DNA of 64,000 bases from Cytophagales bacterium (lineage in GTDB: Bacteria > Bacteroidota > Bacteroidia > Cytophagales > Thermoflexibacteraceae), in contig JAAFKA010000023.1 of assembly GCA_013299115.1 (NCBI GenBank), positions 1 through 64,000 on the forward strand. The letters are read 5' to 3'. A model generated the notes under the pieces. The model was given only the letters and a program-made list of their open reading frames with translations, ran no database searches and was not told the DNA's origin. The position numbers and the translations under genes were made by a program. Of the stretch, positions 1-7,943 are shown piece after piece; the stretch's first letter is position 1; each line of letters opens with the position of its first letter.

Positions 1-1
1 C

Positions 2-139
2 AAAAAACTAATCAAAAGAGGACATTTTAGCTCCAAAGAAGACCTCAAAGAAAAGCTAAACAAATTTATTGACTACTTCAATCAAACTATGGCAAAGCCT
101 TTTAAATGGACATATGGGGGAAAGCCTTGCAAGGTATAA
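2..139 (+). CDS. IS630-family transposase, C-terminal end (5' part outside window)
   Basis: The last 45 codons of a reading frame enter from the left edge. The end of the protein (FIDYFNQTMAKPFKW followed by TYGGKP) matches the conserved C-terminus of IS630-type DDE transposases, where the catalytic core lies upstream. The DDE residues are outside the window, so intactness cannot be judged. No clear terminal inverted repeat is visible in the 95 bases after the stop. Its position beside the RiPP cassettes fits a mobile region. Confidence 0.7.
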   Translation, partial: KKLIKRGHFSSKEDLKEKLNKFIDYFNQTMAKPFKWTYGGKPCKV

Positions 140-235
140 AGTAAACGGTTATTTATGAGATGTAACACTAGGGATTTCTCTAAATGAATAGTTTATACCC
201 TAAAATTTTTCTTAGCTTAAAAACTTTCTACCAAT

Positions 236-264
236 TTTGCAACAACAAAACACAAGTAAGTTTT
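236..264 (+). promoter_or_regulatory. Putative promoter of the first RiPP precursor
   Basis: TTTG at 236-239 and TAAGTTTT at 257-264 resemble the Bacteroidota -33 TTTG / -7 TAnnTTTG promoter, with 17-base spacing. The segment TTTGCAACAACAAAACA is almost identical to the one at 4658 and close to that at 5699, so the three cassettes share a promoter block. A leader of about 45 bases follows, containing TTTTGGAGTTCAAACTTAAA, which recurs before the precursor at 5783. Confidence 0.5.
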
Positions 265-310
265 TTTGCTGTTTTGGAGTTCAAACTTAAACCTAAAAAA
301 AAGTAACAAA

Positions 311-532
311 ATGAAAAAGTTATTGAAAAATTTGAGTGCTTTGCAAGAAAAAAACAGTGCTTTTGCACCCTTGCCAACCGAGCAAATGAGAAATTTGGTA
401 GGTGGAACAGGTGAAGATGAAGGTGGTTTTGAAACAATGGGTAGCAAAACACTCGGCAAAAGTTGCAGAACTACAGGTTCTGGCACAACGCGTCAGTGTG
501 TTGTTAGCTGCGCACTGTTTAATTTCTGTTGA
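311..532 (+). CDS. Lanthipeptide-type precursor peptide with double-glycine leader
   Basis: A 73-residue peptide. The leader (about residues 1-32) begins MKKLLKNLSALQEKNSAF and ends EQMRNLVGG, a typical Bacteroidota GG-type leader. The predicted core after GG has about 41 residues with four cysteines (KSC, RQC, VSC, NFC at the very end) and many Ser/Thr, including GSGTT and RTTGS, as expected for a lanthionine substrate. An upstream in-frame start at 266 is rejected because the leader family starts at MKKL and the promoter block would lie inside the gene. A LanM-like synthetase follows at 1881, so this is inferred to be its substrate. Core structure and activity are unknown. Confidence 0.75.
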   Translation: MKKLLKNLSALQEKNSAFAPLPTEQMRNLVGGTGEDEGGFETMGSKTLGKSCRTTGSGTTRQCVVSCALFNFC

Positions 533-609
533 AACAAACTTTTTAGGTTGTGATGTGTTTTTATCACAACCTAATTTTTTTCACAAAACAATAGACCTAA
601 TCTAAATCA

Positions 610-1784
610 ATGAAATTATTATTACTATCTGTATTTGTTGCTTTGTTCACATTTCCTATATATGTTGTTTCCGCACAAGACAGCACCAAATTGCACACCA
701 TAACCATAAGTCCACACATAGAATATGCCACAGATTCTGCAATTCATAGGGCGTCGAATATACTAAAAGAATTTTTGCTCACAAAAAACACCGATTTGGT
801 GCAAAAAACACCATTTGTTACAAAAGAACACATCATACAATTTTTTCATTTACTGTTTATGGATAGTCCAGACCATATTGGTTATACACCTATAGAATTG
901 TTCCAATTCCAAATTTTTGATTATAAAAAAGACAAGGAAAATGTCTTATTCAAGTCCTTGGTTTGTTATGAATTTCTCGAAGATAAAACTTCTTTTACTA
1001 TCGTTGCCATTTTCAATATTTGGGCTGTCAAAACGAAAAATGGCTACCAAATTAAGTTTGTAGCTGACGATTATATGAAAAAATTTGTGAAAACCGAAAC
1101 TAAATGGGCTACTTATTATGCAGAAAAATCAAGTTATTTAGATAAAAAACTGCTCAAAAAAGCTGATGCTTATTGCGATTCTTTGGCTGCTGTTTTTGGA
1201 ACTATAAAACCAAAAAAAATAAATTATGTTATCATGAGTCCAGACGCAAATGCTATGCAGTATTTTGGTTTGGAATATTACTGGACTCTGACAGTTTTTA
1301 TTGATGAAGAAATAGGTCTGATTATAGACAACATAACGGCAAGTCCTTATTTTACTCATGAACTTTCTCATTATGTATTACAGCAATTTACAGATAGGAA
1401 AATATTAAAAGAAGGCTTAGCTACTTATACAAGTGGTAAATCTGGACATGTTTCTACTTTTACAAGTAATGTAAATTCATTGAAAAAAGAAGCTGATTAT
1501 AAAAATCCAAAAGTAATGTAAATTCATTGAAAAAAGAAGCTGATTATAAAAATCCAAAAGTAATGAAAAACCTCTTGTATGCTCGTGAGATGCCTTGGTT
1601 TATCTATCCTATTGGTGCTTTGCTTTGTAAAAAAGCCTACGACATGGGAGGAATAGAAAAACTAAAAGCCTTGCACAATACTGATGAAAAACAGGATATT
1701 TTGGAGTTAATTACCACATTTTTTGAACTCAAAAACCAAAGTGCGGAGGAGTTTGTGATACAACTGATAGACGACTATAAATAA
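610..1784 (+). pseudogene. Secreted HExxH metallopeptidase, frameshifted by a 47-bp tandem duplication
   Basis: The protein starts with a signal peptide (MKLLLLSVFVALFTF...SAQ). It carries a gluzincin-like zinc site, FTHELSHYVLQ (HExxH), followed by KEGLATY, whose Glu would be the third ligand. The reading frame stops at 1521 because a 47-bp block (1466-1512) is repeated exactly at 1513-1559. Removing one copy restores a continuous protein of about 376 residues running through MKNLLYAREMPWFIYPIG to the stop at 1784. It lies between the precursor and the LanM-like gene, so it may have been a secreted companion peptidase. That role is inference. An assembly error is possible; otherwise the gene is broken very recently. 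Confidence 0.8.
1466..1559 (+). repeat. Exact 47-bp tandem duplication inside the metallopeptidase gene
   Basis: The block beginning GTAATGTAAATTCATTG is present twice without mismatch (1466-1512 and 1513-1559), followed by a third GTAATG. As 47 is not a multiple of three, the duplication shifts the frame and brings in an immediate TAA. GTAATG at both ends gives the microhomology expected of replication slippage. Confidence 0.9.
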
Positions 1785-1880
1785 TTATGTTAAACACAAA
1801 ACTTATTTGGCAAAGGGGCAATTATTTGAAATATGAAAATATTGCGTTGCCTTTCCACTGCATAGAAAGCACCTTGTTGG

Positions 1881-4238
1881 TTGGGCTTTTCAATAATTTC
1901 CCTGCAAAAGAAACCTTGCCAAATATTGTATAAACCTCATTCCATAGCCACAGATGCTTGTTTTTATGAGTTAGTTGAGCAGATTTTCCCTTCTTTGCTT
2001 ACACCTATCCAATATCTAAGTAGAGCAAATTATGGTTACGCTGAATTTATTGAGGCTTTGCCTTTTTCAACAATAGAGGATGTTGCCACCCATTATTATA
2101 AATTTGGCAAAGTTACCAGCCTGTTTATGCTCTTAGGTACGATTGATGTGTTGGGTGAAAATGTCATAGCCGCTGCCCATCAGCCTTTTTTTATAGATTT
2201 AGAAATGTTGTTAGCTTCTGTAAAACGCAAGCAGACCACCCCAAATATTTATGAAAAAATATTTACATTTTTCAAAAACAGTCTATTAACGTCAAGTATT
2301 TTGCCCGATGAATTGACTTGGGGACGTTTTAAAACAAGTTCTTTACTCAAAACAGTGTTGAATGAAAGTGATATTTCTACTTACATTTTAGACAATTATA
2401 CCTACGAAAAAATAGCAGAAATTCGCCAAAATATGGCAGTTCTCAACGCTAAATTTTCGGTAAACTTACATTTACCAAATTTTAATGGGCAGGAACAAGA
2501 GGTTTTTGCTTATCTGAATGATTTTATAAAAGGTTTTCAGGAAGGCTGCGAAGTATTGAAAAATTATACTATTGATTTGATTAGCAACAACTTACCAATT
2601 TTGCAGGTGCGTACTATGTTGCGTAGCACTTTTCATTATGATAGATTATTGAAAGAAAGTAACAAGCCCCACTATTTACAATCTGCTCGCAAATACTATC
2701 AGCTAATAAAAACGGGAATGTTTGTGAGTAATAGAAAAAGGCAGAAGCTAATCTACAAACAAGAAGTTTTGCAACTTTTGCAAGGCGACATACCTTATTT
2801 TTATTTCTACAGCAATGATAAAACACTTTGGACAGCAACCAAACCCTTAATTGCTAATTTCTATTTTGATACTGCACAAGAAAGCATACAAATTAGAAAA
2901 AATAATTTTGAGGAATTGCAATACAATAGTTTGCAATTAATCAAACAAACCTTACTTCATTCGCAAGATTGCACGAAAGTAAAGGACAAAATTTTTCATA
3001 ATTTTTTGAATAAAAGTATAGCCAAAGACAATAATGCTCACAATATAGCAAACCATATTAGCCAAGAAATTTGCAATGCTGCCTTTAAATTATCAGACAA
3101 AAAACAAACTTATTTCCTTTTTGGAGATGTAGCTTTTAATAAAAATTCAGAGGAGTGTGTTTTTATACACCAAAGAGCAGAAAGTTATAATGGAATAACG
3201 GGAATGGCTGTTTATTTTTTGTGCCATTATCTTTGCACAAAAGATGAACAAAGTTTAGCTTTTTTTGAGAATCACTTAGCTTATAGTTACTTGATTTGCA
3301 AACAGATTTTGCGTAGTTCCGATACTGAAACACTGCCACCCACTTGGTTTGAAAATCCTACTGCCCATTTATATTTGCTATTGTTAGCACACAAATATTT
3401 AGGTAAAAAGTTAGACAATACTTTCATTAAAAAATACCAAAATTGGTTTCTAATCAATTTGCAACAAGATAAATTGGTAGATGTACTCGGTGGTGCTGGT
3501 GGTAGCATTTGCCTGATTTTACAAAATAAACATTGCTTTGATATAGATTTTATTAGCCAAATCATTACAATTTATACAGAAAATTTGCAAAAAGGTAAAA
3601 TTATAGTAGAAAAGGGGCAAATAGCTTGGTTTTTTGACGAAAGACTATCAAATAAATTATTTAGCTTTTCACATGGGGCATCTGGTTTTCTTTTTATATT
3701 GAGTATTTTGTATGAACATACGCAAAATTTGGAGTACAAAAATTGGTTCTTAGGTACTTTTTCTTACATTCTCTCTTTGTATGATGTAGAAAGTAAAGCC
3801 TGGAAATCTGCTGTAAATGACGAAAATTTTGCTTATCCTGGTTATAATCACGGTTGCACAGGTTTTGCTTTAGCTTTGTTATATGCAGAAAATCTTTTAG
3901 ATAAAACCATTATTGTAGAACAGTTAAATAGGTGTTTATGGGAAATAACAGAAAGGTCGCATTATAGAAATTACACCTTAGCAAATGGTATAATAGGTAA
4001 TTTAGTAGTTGGCAAGCAAATTATAGACAAATATGGTGCATCATTAAATCAAGAATATGTAATAAATTTTGAAAAATATCTTGATAATATTACATTGGAT
4101 GATATTTTTATTCGCACAGGTGGCATCAACGCCTTTTTAACTTACGATTTGTTTACTGGGCTGGCAGGCTTAGGCTATGGTTTGCTAAAATTATTTACCA
4201 AAGAAGAATTGCCAAATGTATTGGCTTTTGAAGTGTAA
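1881..4238 (+). CDS. LanM-like lanthipeptide synthetase, degenerate and N-terminally short
   Basis: About 785 residues with two class II synthetase parts. The dehydratase half has YKP (17-19), IDVLGEN (about 88-94), FIDLE (104-108) and the RTMLRST stretch near 244, all recognisable LanM motifs. The His of the usual DxHxxN is Leu here. The C-terminal LanC-like half has YNGITG, FSHGASG, YNHGCTG, LANGIIG and FTGLAGLGYG. The zinc ligands of WCxG and CHG are replaced (Asn, Ala, Asn). Typical LanM proteins are 900-1000 residues, so roughly 200 N-terminal residues are missing. The only start in frame is TTG at 1881. A 48-codon frame from ATG 1787 overlaps it in another frame and may be the original N-terminus before a frameshift. 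Either a decayed enzyme or a divergent subfamily. Confidence 0.7.
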   Translation: MGFSIISLQKKPCQILYKPHSIATDACFYELVEQIFPSLLTPIQYLSRANYGYAEFIEALPFSTIEDVATHYYKFGKVTSLFMLLGTIDVLGENVIAAAHQPFFIDLEMLLASVKRKQTTPNIYEKIFTFFKNSLLTSSILPDELTWGRFKTSSLLKTVLNESDISTYILDNYTYEKIAEIRQNMAVLNAKFSVNLHLPNFNGQEQEVFAYLNDFIKGFQEGCEVLKNYTIDLISNNLPILQVRTMLRSTFHYDRLLKESNKPHYLQSARKYYQLIKTGMFVSNRKRQKLIYKQEVLQLLQGDIPYFYFYSNDKTLWTATKPLIANFYFDTAQESIQIRKNNFEELQYNSLQLIKQTLLHSQDCTKVKDKIFHNFLNKSIAKDNNAHNIANHISQEICNAAFKLSDKKQTYFLFGDVAFNKNSEECVFIHQRAESYNGITGMAVYFLCHYLCTKDEQSLAFFENHLAYSYLICKQILRSSDTETLPPTWFENPTAHLYLLLLAHKYLGKKLDNTFIKKYQNWFLINLQQDKLVDVLGGAGGSICLILQNKHCFDIDFISQIITIYTENLQKGKIIVEKGQIAWFFDERLSNKLFSFSHGASGFLFILSILYEHTQNLEYKNWFLGTFSYILSLYDVESKAWKSAVNDENFAYPGYNHGCTGFALALLYAENLLDKTIIVEQLNRCLWEITERSHYRNYTLANGIIGNLVVGKQIIDKYGASLNQEYVINFEKYLDNITLDDIFIRTGGINAFLTYDLFTGLAGLGYGLLKLFTKEELPNVLAFEV

Positions 4239-4284
4239 GCTATCACTTGTACTATAAAAACAAGCATAGGATAAAACAAAAAAA

Positions 4285-4309
4285 CTAACATTTCTCTAAA
4301 AAATGTTAG
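4285..4309 (-). terminator. Rho-independent terminator-like hairpin (copy A)
   Basis: CTAACATTT and AAATGTTAG form a 9-bp stem with a 7-base loop. Read on the minus strand it is followed by TTTTTTTG. It duplicates the hairpin at 8962-8986. Here it lies 46 bases after the LanM-like gene. Confidence 0.6.
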
Positions 4310-4318
4310 TGCCAAGCA

Positions 4319-4429
4319 TTTTTACCGCAAAGGTCGCAAAGTTTTACGCAAAGGTCGCAAAGATTGTTTCCTGAGATTATCTTTTCTTTGCGTACTTTGC
4401 GTAAAACTCTGCGACCCTTGCGGTAAAAA
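4319..4429. repeat. Long inverted repeat (TTACCGCAAAGGTCGCAAAG type), copy A
   Basis: Left arm 4319-4362 (TTTTTACCGCAAAGGTCGCA...) pairs imperfectly with right arm 4386-4428 (...GCGACCCTTGCGGTAAAAA) around a 23-base centre. Each arm holds two GCAAAGGTCGCAAAG-like submotifs. It matches copies at 5229-5338 and 8996-9106. It is a palindromic intergenic element, always placed here between a RiPP gene and adhesin sequence. Confidence 0.85.
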
Positions 4430-4657
4430 AACACACAAACAACCTATTCCTACCTTGTCGTTTCCCTCAACAAATTCACCACACCCGAAGTTTTGGTTTC
4501 CACCACCTCACCTTTTTTGTTTTTGCTCCAATAGGCGATGACACAACAGCCAAACACAACTATTATAATTATCTAACTGTTTTTAAAAGATGTTGCCATT
4601 GTTCGCAAAAGTATAAAAAATGATTGTTAAAAAATTTGGAAAGTGTTTGTTTGCAAA

Positions 4658-4688
4658 TTTGCAACAACAAAACAAATCACTATTTTTA
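4658..4688 (+). promoter_or_regulatory. Orphan RiPP cassette promoter
   Basis: TTTG (4658-4661), 19 bases, then TATTTTTA (4681-4688). The flank TTGTTAAAAAATTTGGAAAG just upstream is identical to that before the promoter at 5699. No precursor gene follows; it runs directly into a lipoprotein remnant. Confidence 0.5.
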
Positions 4689-4721
4689 CGAAGAAGCCTT
4701 ATTTACACAAATTATTAGACT

Positions 4722-5023
4722 ATGATAAGTTATAGAATGTGTTTTTTTGCTTTACTACTCATACACGCAGATATATAGACAAGTGGGAATTGGCTGTAAA
4801 AAATAAAGCTGCCCGTCCAGAATTGTTTGCTGATATAAAAGATAGAATTTCAATTTACGAAAATAAATGTCAATTATATGCTACCCAAAAAACAAAAAGA
4901 CAAGGATTTGAGAAAGATAGTGTCTATTTAAAAATTTGTGATATAAACAAACTCAATGATAGGCGTAAATCATTGGGGCTTGCTCCGTTAAATATTGCGA
5001 GAATTAGACAAGCTAAATTTTAA
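4722..5023 (+). pseudogene. Remnant of a lipoprotein paralogue of the gene at 6050
   Basis: From 4739 to 5023 the frame encodes RRYIDKWELAVKNKAARP and onward, nearly identical to the last 85-90 residues of the lipoprotein at 6050-6751. The first bases (ATGATAAGTTATAGAATG, 4722) and the preceding GAAGCCTTATT resemble the 5' end of that gene at 6022-6070. About 400 coding bases are deleted between them, and the original start now runs into a stop (ATATAG) in another frame. With the orphan promoter upstream, this is what is left of a second cassette whose precursor gene is gone. Confidence 0.8.
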
Positions 5024-5038
5024 ATAAATAACAATAAA

Positions 5039-5137
5039 TAGAGGTCATTATGGTTTTGTGCCTTACTTTTGAGGGTGCAAGGTCAAGTAGTTGAAAATCA
5101 ATAAGTTATTTTCTTATACAAAAATTATCGTAATAAT
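5039..5137. mobile_element. Degenerate copy of the AGAGGTTATTA palindromic element
   Basis: Starts TAGAGGTCATTATGGTTTTGT and ends ACAAAAATTATCGTAATAAT. This parallels the better preserved element at 60917-61039, including the inner TGAAAA...AAGTTATTTT segment. The right terminus is eroded. There is no coding capacity. Confidence 0.55.
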
Positions 5138-5187
5138 ATCAATGTTCAAACAGTGATGAAAAAAATAATTTATTTGAACAACAATAG

Positions 5188-5611
5188 CCTGTTGCACAAG
5201 AATTTTAAGGATTTGTTAGTGCCAAGCATTTTTACCCCAAAGGTCGCAAAGTTTTACGCAAAGGTCGCAAAGATTGTTTCCTGAGATTATCTTTTCTTTG
5301 CGTACACTGCGTAAAACTCTGCGACCTTTGCGGTAAAAAAATACAAACAGCTTATTCCTACCTCGTCGTTTCCCTCAACAAATTCACCACCCCCGAAGTT
5401 TTGGTTTCCACCACCTCACCTTTTTTGTTTTTGCTCTATTGTCTAAGGTTTCTGTCGAGCCTTTCAACCGCCATTCGTAGTAGTAGGTTTCGCCTGCCTC
5501 TCTGTTCAGCAACTTGCCGACAATCGTATGCTTGAAACTGCGGTAAGGTTTGTCTTCCTGTTGATTGGCAATAGCAAAACACAAATATTGCAAAGTATAA
5601 TACCTAACTGT
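5188..5611. pseudogene. Composite remnant: SPASM-gene scrap joined to two pieces of the adhesin 3' end (copy B)
   Basis: Bases 5188-5214 (CTGTTGCACAAGAATTTTAA and after) match 8767-8796 inside the SPASM maturase gene on the plus strand. They join at TGTTAG to the hairpin/adhesin block (5214-5436, matching 8982-9211). That in turn joins near 5437 to a second adhesin block (to about 5611, matching 9594-9760, minus strand), with about 380 bases deleted. The minus-strand frame 5384-5593 still reads adhesin protein (YLCFAIANQQEDKPYRSF, EWRLKGSTETLD) before running out of frame. The end of adhesin homology coincides with the start of the next cassette's upstream sequence. Confidence 0.85.
5229..5338. 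repeat. Long inverted repeat (TTACCGCAAAGGTCGCAAAG type), copy B
   Basis: Same structure as at 4319 and 8996. One arm base differs (TTTTTACCCCAAAGG) and the right arm reads GCGACCTTTGCGGTAAAAA. Confidence 0.85.
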
Positions 5612-5698
5612 TTTTCAAAAAAATCTACTTATTACGTATAAAAAAAATTAAAAATAATTGTTAAAAAATTTGGAAAGTGTTTTTTTTTTTTTTGCAAA

Positions 5699-5729
5699 TT
5701 TGCACTAACAAAACAAATCACTATTTTTA
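5699..5729 (+). promoter_or_regulatory. Promoter of the grasp-with-spasm cassette, preceded by a T14 tract
   Basis: TTTG (5699-5702), 19 bases, TATTTTTA (5722-5729), matching the Bacteroidota promoter pattern. A run of 14 T (5680-5693) ends only five bases before the -33 element. The sister promoter at 4658 has GTTTGTTTGC at that place. Homopolymers in this position can change length and promoter strength; that is inference. Confidence 0.5.
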
Positions 5730-5782
5730 TGAATAGGTTGCGTTTTGGAGTTTAAACATGAATCTAAAAACAAATTAAAGCA

Positions 5783-5974
5783 ATGCAGAAAAAAACAGAA
5801 AAAAAATTACAAAACTTAGATAAAACTAAGTTTCAACAACTTGAAACAGCACAAAGTCAAGAAATTAAAGGTGGTTATTCTCTTAATGGACATGAAACTT
5901 ATGTAGCCATTCATGGCGATAATTATCGTGGTTGTGATAATGGTTGCTCTGGCGGACAATATACTTTTTATTAA
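5783..5974 (+). CDS. gwsA: Grasp-with-spasm RiPP precursor peptide
   Basis: A 63-residue peptide. Leader MQKKTEKKLQNLDKTKF...SQEIKGG (about 31 residues) ends in KGG. The core of about 32 residues is rich in Gly, Asn, His, Tyr and Asp, with GCDNGCSGG holding its only two cysteines. No Ser/Thr-Cys pattern as in the first precursor, fitting a different modification chemistry. The ATP-grasp and SPASM maturases follow at 6758 and 7936, which identifies the system. The start is set by the leader and a promoter-leader block shared with the precursor at 311. The symbol is assigned from context, as precursors are too variable to name by sequence alone. Confidence 0.7.
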   Translation: MQKKTEKKLQNLDKTKFQQLETAQSQEIKGGYSLNGHETYVAIHGDNYRGCDNGCSGGQYTFY

Positions 5975-6049
5975 AATTAGTAGTTACCAAATTAATCACT
6001 TTAAGGCTTTTCATACAACATTGAGAAGCCTTATTAGCACAAACATTAT

Positions 6050-6751
6050 ATGATGACAAATTATAGATTATATTTTTTGATTTTACTTTTGGTATATAGT
6101 TGTAAGTCCAAAGAGGAAAAATATTATGAAGTAGGTAGCAATGATTATCAAATTGACAAAAAAAGTCAAGAGATTTCTTATCAACCTTTGAAATTAGAAG
6201 ATAGTTTAGATAATTTAGATATATCTAATTATTCTTTATTGGATATTAAAAAGTTATTATTATTTATCAAAGACAAAGACCAAGAAGAAAGAAAAAAATT
6301 TCATACTATCTACCTAAAAGAGGGTTGGGCAAAGGCAGAAGAAAGAATAAACTTTCAAAAGAATGACTCTGCTTGTCGGGCTGGATTTGACAAGATAGTT
6401 GAAAACTTTGGTTTTCCTGATAATAAAAGATTTGGAAAAGAAATAGACTCTGTTGTTTTTCTTCTTTTTGCTCATGCACCTTACACTTATACACGCAGAT
6501 ATATAGACAAGTGGGAATTGGCTGTAAAAAATAAAGCTGCCCGTCCAGAATTGTTTGCTGATATAAAAGATAGAATTTCAATTTACGAAAATAAATGTCA
6601 ATTATATGCTACCCAAAAAACAAAAAGACAAGACTTTGAGAAAGATAGCGTCTATTTAAAAATTTGTGATATAAACAAACTCAATGATAGGCGTAAATCA
6701 TTGGATCTTGCTCCTTTAAATATTTCGAAAATTATACAAGCTAAATTTTAA
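6050..6751 (+). CDS. Lipoprotein of the grasp-with-spasm cassette, unknown function
   Basis: 233 residues beginning MMTNYRLYFLILLLVYSCKS, a lipoprotein signal peptide with the lipobox LVYSC. The mature part is Lys/Asp/Glu-rich with no motif I recognise, and contains FAHAPYTYTRRYIDKWEL. It sits 75 bases after the precursor and six bases before the ATP-grasp gene, so it is very likely in the same operon. A deleted paralogue at 4722-5023 shows that precursor promoter and lipoprotein were duplicated together. It could be an immunity or export-associated protein; this is inferred from position only. Confidence 0.75.
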   Translation: MMTNYRLYFLILLLVYSCKSKEEKYYEVGSNDYQIDKKSQEISYQPLKLEDSLDNLDISNYSLLDIKKLLLFIKDKDQEERKKFHTIYLKEGWAKAEERINFQKNDSACRAGFDKIVENFGFPDNKRFGKEIDSVVFLLFAHAPYTYTRRYIDKWELAVKNKAARPELFADIKDRISIYENKCQLYATQKTKRQDFEKDSVYLKICDINKLNDRRKSLDLAPLNISKIIQAKF

Positions 6752-6757
6752 TCCAAA

Positions 6758-7732
6758 ATGGTTCTTGTCATCACTTCTCAACAAGATTTTACGACTACCA
6801 TTCTTATTGATTGGTTGTTACATTCTCTTACAAGTTATTATGTACTTGCCGAAAATGATATTTTAAGCATTTTGAAAATAGATATAGAAAAAGCAGAATA
6901 CATTGTTGAAACAAATAAAGGAATATTAAATCTACATGAAATAGAAGCAATCTTAATAAGAAAAGGGGAATTAATTATAGAAACAGATGGAAATACGGAA
7001 CTTGATAGTCTTTTTTCGTATAGTTTACGAAATTATTTTAAGCAAGAGGTCAATGTGATAAAAATATTTTTGCAATTTATATTGAATAAAAAAAAATCCT
7101 TTAATTCATTTTTTACGCAAGGTATCAATAAACTAATAGCCTTGTCATTCGCAAAAGATGCAGGATTTTCTACTCCCAAAACAATTATTACCACCCAAAA
7201 AGACATATTACACAACTTTGGCAGAGACCAAGAAATTATCACAAAAGCAATATACGAGGCATTATTTATAACGGAGAAAGCCGTTAACCTCAAAAATTAT
7301 ACAAGTGTTGTAAAGAAAAAAGATTTAGATAGGATAGAAAATAGTTTTTTTCCTTCTTTATTCCAGCAAAAAATAGATAAAAAATACGAGTTACGAGTGT
7401 TTTATTTCGATAATACCTGCCATGCTATGGCTATTTTTTCACAACATGACCAGCAAACAGCAGTTGATTTTCGTTTTTATAATCATACAAAACCAAATAG
7501 AACAGTACCTTACAAATTGCCTAAACAGGTTCAAAATAAAATTAAAAAATTTATGAATTTTTGTCACCTTAGTACAGGCTCAATAGATATGGCTGTTGAT
7601 AAAGATGATAACTATATCTTTTTTGAAGTAAATCCAGTGGGGCAGTTTGGTATGGTTTCAGAACCATGTAACTATATGTTAGAAAAAGAAATAGTCAATT
7701 TTTTAACTCTTAAATCTGATGCAAAAAAATAA
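6758..7732 (+). CDS. gwsG: ATP-grasp peptide maturase, grasp-with-spasm system
   Basis: 324 residues with the ATP-grasp layout of RiPP ligases: an N-terminal pre-grasp part (VLVITSQQDFTTTILIDWL), the segment GFSTPKTIITT near residue 140, FQQKIDKKYELRVFYF near 205-220 and the metal-binding end FFEVNPVGQFGMV near 292-304 (ExNPxGQ). This matches the MvdD/microviridin-like and grasp-with-spasm maturases, which use ATP to form amide or ester links on precursor side chains. The gene overlaps the next one by 14 bases. Length is normal for the family and it appears intact. Confidence 0.8.
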   Translation: MVLVITSQQDFTTTILIDWLLHSLTSYYVLAENDILSILKIDIEKAEYIVETNKGILNLHEIEAILIRKGELIIETDGNTELDSLFSYSLRNYFKQEVNVIKIFLQFILNKKKSFNSFFTQGINKLIALSFAKDAGFSTPKTIITTQKDILHNFGRDQEIITKAIYEALFITEKAVNLKNYTSVVKKKDLDRIENSFFPSLFQQKIDKKYELRVFYFDNTCHAMAIFSQHDQQTAVDFRFYNHTKPNRTVPYKLPKQVQNKIKKFMNFCHLSTGSIDMAVDKDDNYIFFEVNPVGQFGMVSEPCNYMLEKEIVNFLTLKSDAKK

Positions 7733-7943
7733 ACCAAATAACTTGCAAAAAATAGAAGACTTTATTAACAATCAAAAGTTAGGTAATTTACCCGTCTGTT
7801 TTCTTTATTTAAATAGTGAAGTTGCAAACAAACCAATAAAAATGGTTTATGCTAACAGTTACAGAAGTAATACTTTTGTAATGCCTTTTACCAAGCCTAT
7901 TTCTAAATGTTTACTTACACCAAAACCTATAAGTAATGAATGA
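7719..7943 (+). CDS. Small protein overlapping both grasp-with-spasm maturase genes
   Basis: 74 residues (MQKNKPNNLQKIEDFINNQ...). The start codon lies within the last codons of the ATP-grasp gene, and its stop overlaps the ATG of the SPASM gene by eight bases. This tight double overlap argues for translation coupling and a real gene. No signal peptide, membrane segment or known domain is seen; two cysteines (PVCFLYL, SKCLLTP). It might bind leader peptide or bridge the two enzymes; that is a guess from position. Confidence 0.6.
   Translation: MQKNKPNNLQKIEDFINNQKLGNLPVCFLYLNSEVANKPIKMVYANSYRSNTFVMPFTKPISKCLLTPKPISNE

Larger units (their letters stand above)
4271..4597 (-). repeat. Copy A of the adhesin 3'-end segment with its downstream hairpins
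   Basis: Bases 4271-4544 match 8950-9222 with only scattered differences: hairpins, stop codon region and about the last 95 coding bases of the HYR adhesin. From about 4546 a short degenerate stretch (AGCCAAACACAACTATTATAA) resembles adhesin bases near 9730-9757, after which the common cassette upstream sequence (CTAACTGTTTTT) begins. The 382 coding bases between are missing, so it is a non-coding remnant on the minus strand. It separates cassette 1 from the remains of cassette 2. Confidence 0.85.

Noticed and set aside
1787-1933. 48-codon frame between the peptidase and the LanM-like gene as an independent gene
   Set aside because: It overlaps the LanM-like frame and more likely is its displaced N-terminus; not supported as a separate protein.
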